64,000 nt of DNA from JALYYC01 sp039922495 (GCA_039922495.1 JBDTEO010000015.1:43076-107075), one strand, 5' to 3'; shown: positions 42,592 through 49,837, numbered from the stretch's first letter. A program made the numbers and translations. Notes: generated by a model not told the origin, from the sequence alone.

Positions 42592-43263
42592 ATGAACGTG
42601 CGGGTGGTGCTCTTTGCCAAGCCGCGGGAGCTGGTTGGCAAGCCGAACGTGGATCTTGCCTTGCCGGTCGGCGCGACGGCGGCCGATGCCTGGAACCAGT
42701 TGAGCAGTCGCTATGACCTGGGCCCGCTGCCACGATCATTTCGCTGCGCGGTCAATTCCGAGTATGCGGGCTGGGAAGCCGCCCTCAAGGACGGCGACGA
42801 GCTGGCCGTGATTCCACCGGTCAGTGGCGGCGCAGTCGGCGCCGGACGGGGCCTGATCGCGCTCGGCGAAGAACCGCTCGATGCCGCAGCGATCGCGAAG
42901 CAGATCCGCACCGACGGCGATGGCGCGCTGATCACCTTCGAGGGAGTCGTCCGTGAGGGATCGCGCGGCAAGACGGTCAAGGCGCTGGTCTACGAGGCCT
43001 ACGGCGCCATGGCACTGCGGCAGATGGAGCAGCTCGCCGAGGAGGCCCGCGGCCGCTGGCCTATCACCGATGTCGCCATCGTCCATCGGCTCGGGCATCT
43101 GAAGGTTGGCGAAGTCAGCGTGGTGATCGCCGTCGCGGCGGCCCATCGCGGCGAAGCGTTCGATGCCTGTGAATGGGTGATCGACGAGCTCAAACGCACC
43201 GTCCCGATCTGGAAGAAAGAGATCTACACCGAAGGCGAAGCCTGGGTCGACGACCGTCCCTAG
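42592..43263 (+). CDS. moaD-moaE: Fused MoaD-MoaE molybdopterin synthase
   Basis: 223 residues combining both subunits. Residues 1-80 are MoaD (VRVVLFAKPRELVG and ending VIPPVSGG), residues about 90-223 are MoaE (ITFEGVVREGSRGKTVKALVYEAY, HRLGHLKVGEVSVVIAVAAAHR, VPIWKKEIYTEGEAWV). The MoaD Gly79-Gly80 must be a free C-terminus to carry the thiocarboxylate, so proteolysis after Gly80 is expected, as shown for mycobacterial MoaX. The Lys pair in PIWKKE serves MoaE catalysis. Makes molybdopterin from precursor Z. Other moa genes are not in the window. Confidence 0.93.
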   Translation: MNVRVVLFAKPRELVGKPNVDLALPVGATAADAWNQLSSRYDLGPLPRSFRCAVNSEYAGWEAALKDGDELAVIPPVSGGAVGAGRGLIALGEEPLDAAAIAKQIRTDGDGALITFEGVVREGSRGKTVKALVYEAYGAMALRQMEQLAEEARGRWPITDVAIVHRLGHLKVGEVSVVIAVAAAHRGEAFDACEWVIDELKRTVPIWKKEIYTEGEAWVDDRP

Positions 43264-43712
43264 CGGAGCGGCCTCTGCACGAGTTCGACCGTGATCCCGC
43301 CCGGATCGAGCACGTTGGCGACCGTCGCGCCCGTCCAATAAGGGCCGGCGTCGGTGAGGGTGGTCGGTCCCGTGCCGATGACCACGCCCGCCTCGCTGAG
43401 ACGACCAAAGACGCTGGCCCGATCCGCGACCTGGATGCCGACGTGCGCGTGTCCGGGGTCGAACGGACGTAGGTGCACGGCAGTGCCGGCGGGCGCCACG
43501 TATTGCAGGAGCTCAAGAGTTTGGCTGGCTCCGACGCCGAGATCCGCGATCAGCACCCGGCTCCCCACCACGCCGGTCACCGCCTCCACCTCGCTGCCCG
43601 ACATCTGGTCCCGTTCGCGAACGGGCAGGCCCAGAAGATCGCGATAGAAGGCGATCGACCGTTCGAGGTCGGCCACACTGAGGCCGACGTGATGCAGCCT
43701 GCCTGGGGTCAT
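43260..43712 (-). CDS. VOC-family protein, methylmalonyl-CoA epimerase/glyoxalase-like
   Basis: 150 residues with two beta-alpha-beta-beta-beta repeats. LHHVGLSVADLERSIAFYRD starts repeat 1 with the metal His, HAHVGIQVADR starts repeat 2, ELLQY and VELVQRP supply Glu ligands. The ATG overlaps the stop of the upstream lysA remnant (ATGA), showing that it was translationally coupled to that gene. Substrate not predictable. Confidence 0.8.
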   Translation of the reverse strand: MTPGRLHHVGLSVADLERSIAFYRDLLGLPVRERDQMSGSEVEAVTGVVGSRVLIADLGVGASQTLELLQYVAPAGTAVHLRPFDPGHAHVGIQVADRASVFGRLSEAGVVIGTGPTTLTDAGPYWTGATVANVLDPGGITVELVQRPLR

Positions 43713-44195
43713 TCGACGATATCCCGCGCAAAGACGTCGGCGATCGTCTCTGCCCGCTTGATCCAGCGCGCGTTGGCCCCGCTCACCAGCACGGTGCCGG
43801 GTCGTGGCAGCGCGTTGAAGTTGGCGGCAACGGCATCCTGGTAGGCGCCGGTATCGAGGAACGCAATCAAATCACCGGGTGCGACGACCGGGAGCTCGGC
43901 CTGCGATGCCAGCACGTCGAAGCCGCACGAAATTCCGGCGATATCGGCGGTCAGCGTGAGTGGTGCGGCGGCGCGCGAAGTTGGCCTTGATCGACGGGAG
44001 GAGCTGGATCGGGCCACCCCAGACCTGGTCGAGGATCGACCAGATCCGCCGCACGTTCCACCTGAGCTGATCCTCGGAGACGACAAACGCGGGGGTCCCG
44101 AACCGTTCCGCAAGCTCGACCGTGTCGCACGCCTCGATCCACAGGTGGCCGCCCCTGATCGTCACGGCTTCGTCGAGAACGGTGCGATCAGCCAA
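43709..44195 (-). pseudogene. Diaminopimelate decarboxylase-like gene with large internal deletion
   Basis: The start (TTG 44195) gives RGGHLWIEACDTVELAERFG and QLLPSIKANF, the N-terminal part of a group IV PLP decarboxylase with the PLP Lys in SIKAN. Directly after this, in another frame, the sequence becomes the C-terminal sheet domain (PLTLTADIAGISCGFDVL, DTGAYQDAVAANFNALPRP, and a final IADVFARDIVE). About 270 residues of barrel are missing, and the junction at about 43970-43985 is out of frame. Non-functional. It sits just upstream of tRNA-Gly, transcribed in the opposite direction. Confidence 0.72.
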
Positions 44196-44242
44196 TGCGA
44201 TTTCCTCTCAACATCCCCATCCTGATTGTGGTGACTGGCGGC

Positions 44243-44248
44243 TACAAT
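44243..44248 (+). promoter_or_regulatory. -10 element of tRNA-Gly gene
   Basis: TACAAT lies 10 bases before the mature tRNA 5' end. A matching -35 at normal spacing is not clear. Confidence 0.5.
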
Positions 44249-44258
44249 ACGCCACGAC

Positions 44259-44331
44259 GCGGGAGTAGCTCAGTTGGTAGAGCGCCTGCCTTCCAAGTAG
44301 GTGGTCGCGAGTTCGAGTCTCGTCTCCCGCT
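44259..44331 (+). tRNA. tRNA-Gly (TCC)
   Basis: 73 bases forming a complete cloverleaf: acceptor GCGGGAG/CTCCCGC, D-arm with GCTCAGTTGGTAGAGC, anticodon stem CCTGC/GTAGG (one mismatch) around CTTCCAA (anticodon TCC), T-loop GTTCGAGTC, discriminator T. CCA is not encoded. A T-rich stretch (TTTTC) follows. Confidence 0.96.
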
Positions 44332-44454
44332 TTTCATACGTACCTAAGCCCGCCACAACATCGCCGCCTGCGCGTAACCAACTGGTGCCACCTTACGGAT
44401 TGCATTACGGTCCGTCTGGCGGCAACATGATAGGCATCTCAGGCGGGAGGGACC

Positions 44455-44829
44455 ATGATCTCAACACGGATTACGGTTTGCGATGGAGGCTCCGCGGTAG
44501 AAGCACTTGACACCGAAGCTGTCGAGCTGCTGCGTGTTCTGCGGGCTGCACGCCGAATCCTGCGTTCAGGGTGTGAGACCAGGGTGGCGCGCATCGTGAA
44601 CGAAGCGGCGGGACGCGGCCGCGCCAATCTGGTGCTCGCCGCACTCGACCGGCTTGACGAGGTCTCCCGCGGAGCCTACGGGTCCGCAATCTTCGACTTC
44701 GAGGAACGGGAGACGACCGATGCGAAGCAACTCATCGGGATCATCGATCGGACCATCGTGGTCTTGGAAGCTTCCCGCGATCGGCGGCAGTGCGACGGCG
44801 GCCGGATTGGGACTACGCTCGCTGCCTAA
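44455..44829 (+). CDS. Hypothetical helical protein
   Basis: 124 residues with a good GGCGGGAGGGACC before the ATG. Predominantly helical (AVELLRVLRAARRILRSG, VLAALDRLDEVSRGAYGS) with charge periodicity, one mid-chain Cys and no membrane span. No family recognised. The strong ribosome binding site and helical pattern support a real gene; it lies just behind tRNA-Gly in the accessory zone. Confidence 0.5.
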   Translation: MISTRITVCDGGSAVEALDTEAVELLRVLRAARRILRSGCETRVARIVNEAAGRGRANLVLAALDRLDEVSRGAYGSAIFDFEERETTDAKQLIGIIDRTIVVLEASRDRRQCDGGRIGTTLAA

Positions 44830-44853
44830 CCTGGCTGGGGGCCGCAGGCGCGC

Positions 44854-45249
44854 TTACGAGCCCCTTGTTTCGGTGGCGGCCAGCCCCGGCTGCTCGTAGA
44901 GGCCGATGGTGTTTCCGCCAGGGTCCCGGAATGTTGCGACAACTTCCTTCGCGTGGGCGTTAACCGGTTGCACGAGTTGACCGCCTGCGGCGATGACCGC
45001 GTCGACGGCCGCAGAGGCGCTGGCGACCATGATGTAAATCATGAGGCCGGGCTCCGCCGCCGGGCGCCGTCCGGTGACCCACGTGCCGCCCACCTGGTTG
45101 ACGGTGTCGTCGAAGGCGATCGCGCCGTCGCCACGGCGCCGAACCTGCCAGCCAAAGGCTTTCTGATAAAAGTCGGCTGATTTCTGGACGTCCGACGCCG
45201 GAATCTCGACGTAACAGATTTTCCCCGTCCGATAAACCGGAGTTGCCAT
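44854..45249 (-). CDS. VOC-family protein (glyoxalase/bleomycin-resistance fold)
   Basis: 131 residues from ATG 45249. KICYVEIPASDVQKSADFYQ (repeat 1), FDDTVNQVGGTWV, MIYIMVASASAAVDAVIAAG (repeat 2) and FRDPGGNTIGLYEQPG form the two-module VOC fold. This subgroup is common in soil bacteria, mostly of unknown substrate. Divergent from the Ddn-like gene. Confidence 0.82.
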   Translation of the reverse strand: MATPVYRTGKICYVEIPASDVQKSADFYQKAFGWQVRRRGDGAIAFDDTVNQVGGTWVTGRRPAAEPGLMIYIMVASASAAVDAVIAAGGQLVQPVNAHAKEVVATFRDPGGNTIGLYEQPGLAATETRGS

Positions 45250-45306
45250 GGGTTTCCATGCTACTTCCGGTACCGCGCGCTCCGACACAGGGCTATCCTG
45301 AGGTCG

Positions 45307-45762
45307 ATGGCCCGTCCCAACGCGTTTGTACGCCTGTCTAATCCCCTGGTTCGCCGGATGCTTGGCGGCGGCGTGCCGATGGGCCCGAACGGACTCCTGA
45401 CGGTGCGCGGCCGCACCAGCGGTCAGCCGCGGACCACACCGGTCGGCGTGCTCGAGGTCGGGGGCCGGCGCTGGTTGATCGGCGCCTATGGCGATGTCCA
45501 GTGGACGCGCAATCTGCGCACGGCAGGGGAGGCGACGATCGAGGTCGGTAAGAAGGCGGAACAGATCAGGTCGGTCGAGCTCACTCCCGAGCAGGCCACC
45601 GTCTTTTTCCGCGGTGTGCTGGGACCGTTCATCGCCCGTCAGCCCCTGCCCCTTCGTTTCTTCGTGGGGCGACTGCTGCGCGAACCCCTGGCTGACCCGG
45701 TCGGCGCGGCGGGGAAGTACCCGGTCTTTGAGCTCCACGCCGACCCCACGGGCCCTGCGTAG
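45307..45762 (+). CDS. Ddn-like F420-dependent nitroreductase/quinone reductase
   Basis: 151 residues of the deazaflavin-dependent split-barrel family. GPNGLLTVRGRTSGQPRTTPV is the cofactor-binding hallmark (R-T-S/T-G-x-x-R-x-x-P), followed by GAYGDVQWTRNLRTAGEATI. It would use F420H2 to reduce quinones or other electrophiles and thus consume the cofactor made by the cof operon. Confidence 0.88.
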   Translation: MARPNAFVRLSNPLVRRMLGGGVPMGPNGLLTVRGRTSGQPRTTPVGVLEVGGRRWLIGAYGDVQWTRNLRTAGEATIEVGKKAEQIRSVELTPEQATVFFRGVLGPFIARQPLPLRFFVGRLLREPLADPVGAAGKYPVFELHADPTGPA

Positions 45763-45812
45763 CTCCTAGGACTCAGGCCAGCCGATGAGTTTCCGGTTTG
45801 GCTTCGGTCTGA

Positions 45813-46454
45813 ATGGCTATGAGTAAGGTCACTTCCCAGATCTCGATCTCTCTCGACGGCTTCGTTGCTGGGCCCAACCAGAGCCTGGCCAACCCGATTG
45901 GCGAAGGCGGCATGCGCCTGCATCAATGGCTGTTCGCAACGGACCGGTGGCGCGAGCAAGAGGGCGAAGCAGGCGGAGAGCACACCGCCGACTCAGACGT
46001 TGTTGACGAGGTCTTCCAGAATGTCGGCGCGTACATCATGGGCCGAAAGATGTTCGGTGGCGGCGCCGGGCCATGGGACAAGGCCTGGCGGGGCTGGTGG
46101 GGCGAGGACCCGCCCTACCATGTGCCGGTCTTCGTTCTTTCCCACCATCCGCGCGAACCCCTACCGATGGAGCGTGGCACGACCTTTACGTTTGTCACCG
46201 ACGGAATCGAGTCGGCCCTGAATCAAGCCAGGTCAGTCGCCGGCGATCAGGACGTGTCGATCGCCGGCGGCGCCAGTACAGTGCAGCAATATCTCAAGGC
46301 CGGGCTGCTCGATGAGCTCTATCTCCACATCGCCCCCGTCATCCTCGGCGCCGGGGAGCGGCTGCTCGAGAATGTCGGCGATCCAGTCCTGGAACCGGTG
46401 AAGGTGATCGCGTCACCAGCCGTAACCCACGTCAAGTACCGCGTCGTTCCGTAG
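45813..46454 (+). CDS. Dihydrofolate reductase-family / RibD C-terminal-like reductase
   Basis: 213 residues. TSQISISLDGFVAGPNQSL, AYIMGRKMFGG, VFVLSHHPREPLP, VSIAGGASTVQQYLKAGLLD and APVILGAGERLLE match the dihydrofolate-reductase-fold family that includes the RibD reductase domain. Single-domain, not a full DHFR. NAD(P)H or F420-linked reductase of unknown substrate. ATG 45819 is an equally possible start. Confidence 0.85.
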   Translation: MAMSKVTSQISISLDGFVAGPNQSLANPIGEGGMRLHQWLFATDRWREQEGEAGGEHTADSDVVDEVFQNVGAYIMGRKMFGGGAGPWDKAWRGWWGEDPPYHVPVFVLSHHPREPLPMERGTTFTFVTDGIESALNQARSVAGDQDVSIAGGASTVQQYLKAGLLDELYLHIAPVILGAGERLLENVGDPVLEPVKVIASPAVTHVKYRVVP

Positions 46455-46485
46455 CCTTGCCTGCCGCCATCGGCCCAGCCAGCCC

Positions 46486-46914
46486 TCACGGACGCGTTTC
46501 CACGGTTACGGTGACTTTGGTCGCGACCGCGACCGATTTATAGAGTGGTCAATGCTGCCGGTAGTAGGCGACCAGTTCTTTCGCTTGCGCCGGTTCCGGC
46601 CCTGAGACGACGAACGTCAGCCGGATCTCCTGGAAGACCGACGTATCGCTCCGTCGCCTGACCGCCTCGATGGTGGCTTCGACTCCAGCCAGTTGGATGC
46701 CCGTGGCTCGGGCTCGCCCCTCCACCAGGAGCACGCCACAGGCCGCAACGCCCGAGAGGAACGCTTCGGCGGGCGTCATCCGTTCGCCGGGCCCACCGAG
46801 ATGGGTTGGCTCATCGATGACAAGTTCGTTGTCGCGCACCTCGCTGATCGACCGGCCAGGCGTCGCCGTCGTTCGGGAACGAACGGTGTTGATGACGAAC
46901 TCGTTCTCAGGCAT
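46486..46914 (-). CDS. OsmC-family peroxidase with in-frame TGA at second active-site Cys (candidate selenoprotein)
   Basis: Read through one TGA (46551-46549), the frame gives 142 residues of OsmC/Ohr-type thiol peroxidase. Cys59 in AFLSGVAACGVLLV is the first catalytic cysteine. The second is normally in a Cys-Pro after a helix; here ELVAYYRQH is followed by TGA, then PLYKSVAVATKVTVTVETRP and a TGA at 46486. So position 122 is Sec or a nonsense codon replacing Cys. Stopping there leaves a 121-residue protein lacking the final strand. A 16-base hairpin begins 14 bases after the TGA. ATG 46914 was chosen because GGAG lies 10 bases upstream. Selenoprotein status is inference. Confidence 0.6.
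46519..46534 (-). promoter_or_regulatory. Candidate bacterial SECIS hairpin
   Basis: In mRNA sense: stem GGUCGC, loop GGUC, stem GCGACC (6 perfect GC-rich pairs). The loop begins 20 bases after the in-frame UGA. From memory, the E. coli fdhF SECIS apical loop is also GGUC, starting about 18 bases after its UGA. No bulged U is evident here. GC-rich coding can form such hairpins by chance. Confidence 0.45.
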
Positions 46915-47017
46915 GGCTGGCAAGCTCCGTTTTACCAGTTCTGATTATTGGTCGATTCTGAATACGATTTACTGGACTTGACGCCCGATCTGCGCCCAAC
47001 CGAGGGCGGGGGCGCGC

Positions 47018-47497
47018 CTAGCGGTTGTAGTCCGTTAGTTCCTGCACGGCCTTGTAGTCGATGTCGCCGACCCAGCGATAGGTGAGCTGCCTATCTGGAA
47101 GGCCGATCTTGTTTGCGCGCCCTTTCCAGGCGATCAACTCCACATCTGGTGAGCCTTGTTTATCCTTCAGACGCAAGAGCGCCTCGACCGCCGGAGCTAA
47201 ATCGGTGTCGCACGAGGCAATGATTACGGTGTCGCAGCTTTGATCGAACCCCGCCAGCACTGCGTCAAGCGCAAGCTGGACATCTACACCTTTTCCTGCG
47301 CCTCTCGGCTGGCCATGTGCGTGGATATCGGAGTGGACGACCATGGACGGTGACAACCTCCTTCTGCCAGCCGGCCATCTGCTTCCGTCGGGCCCCGTAG
47401 GTACGGGGGTCCTTTGTGCTGTCAGGTCGCCGGCCTGGACCTCGCGGACCCGTTGCGGCGCCTCGGTCGGGGCGTCAATTTCTTCAACGTTGCTCAT
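47018..47497 (-). pseudogene. NYN-domain (PIN-like RNase) remnant
   Basis: The C-terminal half is clear: KGVDVQLALDAVLAG, TVIIASCDTDLAPAVEALL (D-x-D metal site) and LPDRQLTYRWVGDIDY, as in NYN/LabA-type nucleases. The N-terminal half, which should carry the first metal Asp in an IDGFN-type strand, is missing. Instead the frame has an unrelated start (ATG 47497, MSNVEEIDAPTEAPQRVREV) joined through a Pro/Arg-rich stretch. Probably a truncated gene captured in frame by another start. Confidence 0.55.
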
Positions 47498-47522
47498 GGG
47501 GATGTCATCTCCAGGTGGATAA

Positions 47523-47586
47523 GCGGGGATGTGGAGGATGCGCCGGGGAGGAGTTCGGAACCCCGGTCACACCCTCCACAACCCGC
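47523..47586. ncRNA. Long three-helix hairpin, possible structured RNA or terminator
   Basis: Nested perfect stems: GCGGG/CCCGC (47523-47527 with 47582-47586), TGTGGAGG/CCTCCACA (47530-47537 with 47573-47580), CCGGGG/CCCCGG (47543-47548 with 47561-47566), with small internal loops and a 12-base terminal loop. Nineteen pairs in 64 bases is far above background for a gene-free stretch. No T-run follows on either strand. Function unknown. Confidence 0.4.
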
Positions 47587-47605
47587 TAAGGTCATACTGT
47601 CCTCG

Positions 47606-47640
47606 GCCGGGGTTACGAAAAGTTACTTGAGGCCGGGCTC
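47606..47640 (+). repeat. Copy A of a 30-base intergenic repeat
   Basis: GGCCGGGGTTACGAAAAGTTAC and the following TTGAGGCCGGGCTC resemble copy B at 48286-48321 over about 30 bases. The core is GTTACGAAAAGTTAC, itself two GTTAC words around GAAAA. It lies 43 bases beyond the 3' end of the membrane-protein gene at 47683. Confidence 0.5.
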
Positions 47641-47682
47641 ACCCCGCCGCCGGTCGGAGACTGCTGAGTGGTCGAAGCGGGG

Positions 47683-48231
47683 CTAATTGGCAGCGGTAAG
47701 CGAGGCACCGCAGATCGGAAATCCAGTCACGGCTGTGAGAGCACCCCAAACCAGGCCAGTAACGGCGCTGATGACGACGACGGTGGAGAAGTCGGTCAGC
47801 CCCAACGTTCCCACGACCGCATACCCGATCAGCAACCCCGCTCCCCACCCGACCACGGACGAAGCGAGTGCGACCGGCCGACGCTCGCCGTATGTCAGGG
47901 CGAGCGCGCCTGTTGCGACGATGGCTGCCGCGATGGCCACCGGCACATGACCAAGCGAGATCGGCGCGCCGTCGCCCAGCGCGTGGGAGAAACCGAGCGC
48001 GACGGCCATTGAGAGCACGGGACGCCACAGGCCACGCAGGACGCTTCGCAATATGAGCCACTGAAGTAGCCCGGCAACGATTCCGGAGACTGCGCCCAAA
48101 ATGGCGCCCGTCGCCGCATGGCGGGCGCTCCACTCGAAGCCGCCGTCACCGGGGAAGTGCAGGGGGGAACCACCGAGCGCCAAGCCGAGCGTCGTCGCTG
48201 CGATCCAGCGAATCTGCGAAGGGACGTTCAC
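47683..48231 (-). CDS. Multi-span membrane protein, unknown
   Basis: 182 residues with five or so hydrophobic segments (AATGAILGAVSGIVAGLLQW, VLSMAVALGFSHALG, VPVAIAAAIVATGALAL, SSVVGWGAGLLIGYAVVGTL, VVVISAVTGLVWGALTAV). GlyAla-rich, as in small unclassified integral membrane proteins. Flanked on both sides by copies of the GTTACGAAAAGTTAC repeat, which may mean it moved as a unit. Family not recognised. Confidence 0.65.
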   Translation of the reverse strand: MNVPSQIRWIAATTLGLALGGSPLHFPGDGGFEWSARHAATGAILGAVSGIVAGLLQWLILRSVLRGLWRPVLSMAVALGFSHALGDGAPISLGHVPVAIAAAIVATGALALTYGERRPVALASSVVGWGAGLLIGYAVVGTLGLTDFSTVVVISAVTGLVWGALTAVTGFPICGASLTAAN

Positions 48232-48285
48232 CTCGGCCAGAGTGTAAAGGAGTGCCAGAGACTCAAGGGTGAACGCACCCGCGTG

Positions 48286-48321
48286 GGCCGGCGTGACGAA
48301 AAGTTACCGGAGGGCTGGTCC
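48286..48321 (+). repeat. Copy B of the 30-base intergenic repeat
   Basis: GGCCGGCGTGACGAAAAGTTAC then CGGAGGGCTGGTCCTC. Differs from copy A at a few positions and lies 7 bases before the start of the amber-interrupted gene at 48328. Same orientation as copy A, so direct repeats flank the membrane-protein gene. Confidence 0.5.
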
Positions 48322-48327
48322 TCCATA

Positions 48328-48669
48328 ATGCCCAGCATGCAGGGGGACAACGATTGGAGGTTGCAGGGCCAGGAAAGGTACCTGCAGGGTGTGACCATCA
48401 AATGGAAGCGCTACCGGGCGCAGAGTCCCAAGTCGGAGCACGAGCACTGTGCGTTCTGCTCGGCGAAGTTCATGGATCCCTCGTTCTCAAGCGACCACGC
48501 CGCTGCTGTCACAGCCGATCCCGCGATCCTGACTGAGGGCTATGCCGTTCAGGGCGGATAGACCGGCCACGGCGTCCAGGATGACTACTGGTGGGTCTGT
48601 CCGATGTGCGTGCATGACTTTGCCAGGCGCTTCGAATGGACGGTGATCGAGAAGCCACTCGGAGACTAA
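48328..48669 (+). pseudogene. Small zinc-ribbon protein interrupted by an amber codon
   Basis: 113 residues if the TAG at 48559 is read through. Before it: WRLQGQERYLQGVTIKWKRY and EHCAFCSAKFMD (first Cys pair). After it: DDYWWVCPMCVHDFARRFEW (second Cys pair) to a TAA at 48667. Both Cys pairs are needed for one zinc site, so the TAG splits a single domain. CAG to TAG is the simplest mutation. Similar small proteins occur widely as conserved hypotheticals. Whether suppressed or dead is unknown. Confidence 0.6.
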
Positions 48670-48716
48670 AACGTCCAGGGCCGAGCAACGCTACCTCGGG
48701 CTGTGGCTGCGTGCTG

Positions 48717-49274
48717 TCATTGCGGTCCGTGCTTGCTGCGCTCGAGGCCTGGAATTGCGGCCAGCCATTCCGGGAGGCGATCGATATCCGTCAGAAACTC
48801 GCTCCACGAATCAGCCCGGTCGCCCGCCACGTTGGCGACGAAGTGGAAGGTGCGTTTGTTGGCCACCGTGACCACGGGGCAGCGCTCCCGAAACGTTGCG
48901 ATCGGAATCAGGAAGAGGCGGCGATAGAGCTGGTCGAACGGGGGAGGCGCATGAACAAACGCCAGGTAGCCGCCGGGCGTGTCGTGGATGTCGGAAACCA
49001 GCAAATCCTCGGTTACCGTCGCGTCTGGGCTGACGTGTGTCACGCCCTTGACCTGGATCGGCACCGGGAGCAGCGACCGGAGCCGGCGTAAATAGAGGTC
49101 GATGCCTCGGTCGACCATCGGCCGTCCGATGGTGGCCAGGCCGCCGGCCGTCGCGGTCAGGCTGACGGCGAGGAGGTCTTCGCAGATTGGGCCGAACTGC
49201 GGGGTGGATAGCTCGCTGCGCCAGGGCGGCCGTCGCGGCGGTTCGAGCGGGCTGAGCGGGTGCCGTGCTGCCAT
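48717..49274 (-). CDS. Hypothetical protein with PD-(D/E)XK-like motif
   Basis: 185 residues from ATG 49274 (GGTGGAG ahead). GPICEDLLAVSLTATAGG is followed by RPMVDRGIDLYLRRLRSLLP then VPIQVKGVTHV: the Asp, then Gln-x-Lys spacing matches the catalytic core of restriction-endonuclease-like proteins (as in DUF4365). The C-terminal half is beta-rich (CPVVTVANKRTFHFVANV). Nuclease-like fold is an inference from the motif; no methyltransferase or recognition subunit is adjacent. Confidence 0.5.
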   Translation of the reverse strand: MAARHPLSPLEPPRRPPWRSELSTPQFGPICEDLLAVSLTATAGGLATIGRPMVDRGIDLYLRRLRSLLPVPIQVKGVTHVSPDATVTEDLLVSDIHDTPGGYLAFVHAPPPFDQLYRRLFLIPIATFRERCPVVTVANKRTFHFVANVAGDRADSWSEFLTDIDRLPEWLAAIPGLERSKHGPQ

Positions 49275-49355
49275 CCGATGCTCCACCACAATCAACGAGA
49301 CGACGGGGGAAATCCACCGGCGCCTCGTAATTGTCGGTCGGGGGAGAGGTTTGCC

Positions 49356-49799
49356 TTACCGCGCCTTCCGCTCGCTTTGGGCGGTGGCGGCAACCGGGAG
49401 CGGCTGTGAGAAGCGCAGATGGTTGCCGAACGGATCGCGCAGCCCGCAGTCAATGCCGTAGGGGCGCTCGGTCGGCTCGTCGGTGAACTCGACGCCCTTG
49501 GCCCGAAGTTCGTCATAGGTCTTGTGGCAGTCCGCGGTCGTGAAGAAGAGGTGGCCGCCCGTGGCGCCCTTCGTGACCAGCTCGCGGACCTGCTCGGCGG
49601 TTTTCGGATCGAGCGCGGGCGGGCCAGGCGTCGTCAGTAGAATCTCGTGACTGTCGCCGGGCACCTTGACGGTCAGCCAGCGCATGAAGCCCAGGTCCTG
49701 GTCATTGGCGACCTCGAGGCCGAGCTTCCCGACATAGAAATCAAGCGCCTGCTGCTGGTCGAGAACGTAAATCTGCGAGATCGCGAGAGCGTTGAACAT
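49356..49799 (-). CDS. VOC-family protein
   Basis: 147 residues from ATG 49799, chosen because GGAGG lies 8 bases before it. AISQIYVLDQQQALDFYVGK and KGATGGHLFFTTADCHKTYD start the two modules; GLRDPFGNHLRFSQP closes. This subgroup is often annotated glyoxalase/dioxygenase-like. It is preceded on the same strand by an AraC-type regulator 38 bases upstream, which probably controls it. Confidence 0.85.
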   Translation of the reverse strand: MFNALAISQIYVLDQQQALDFYVGKLGLEVANDQDLGFMRWLTVKVPGDSHEILLTTPGPPALDPKTAEQVRELVTKGATGGHLFFTTADCHKTYDELRAKGVEFTDEPTERPYGIDCGLRDPFGNHLRFSQPLPVAATAQSERKAR

Positions 49800-49837
49800 G
49801 TTGTGTACCTCCAACCTGATTGATGACGTGACCTACG

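Noticed and set aside
12776..43985. GGCGCGCC as a common cause of lesions (12776, 24965, similar word at 43967)
   Set aside because: The same octamer occurs in intact genes (for example near 4646, 12886 and 21207), so its presence at two frameshifts is not evidence of a special mechanism, though sequencing error in GC repeats stays possible.
48559..48561. TAG as pyrrolysine codon
   Set aside because: The position is not catalytic, no PylRS/tRNA-Pyl context is visible, and one C-to-T change from CAG explains it.
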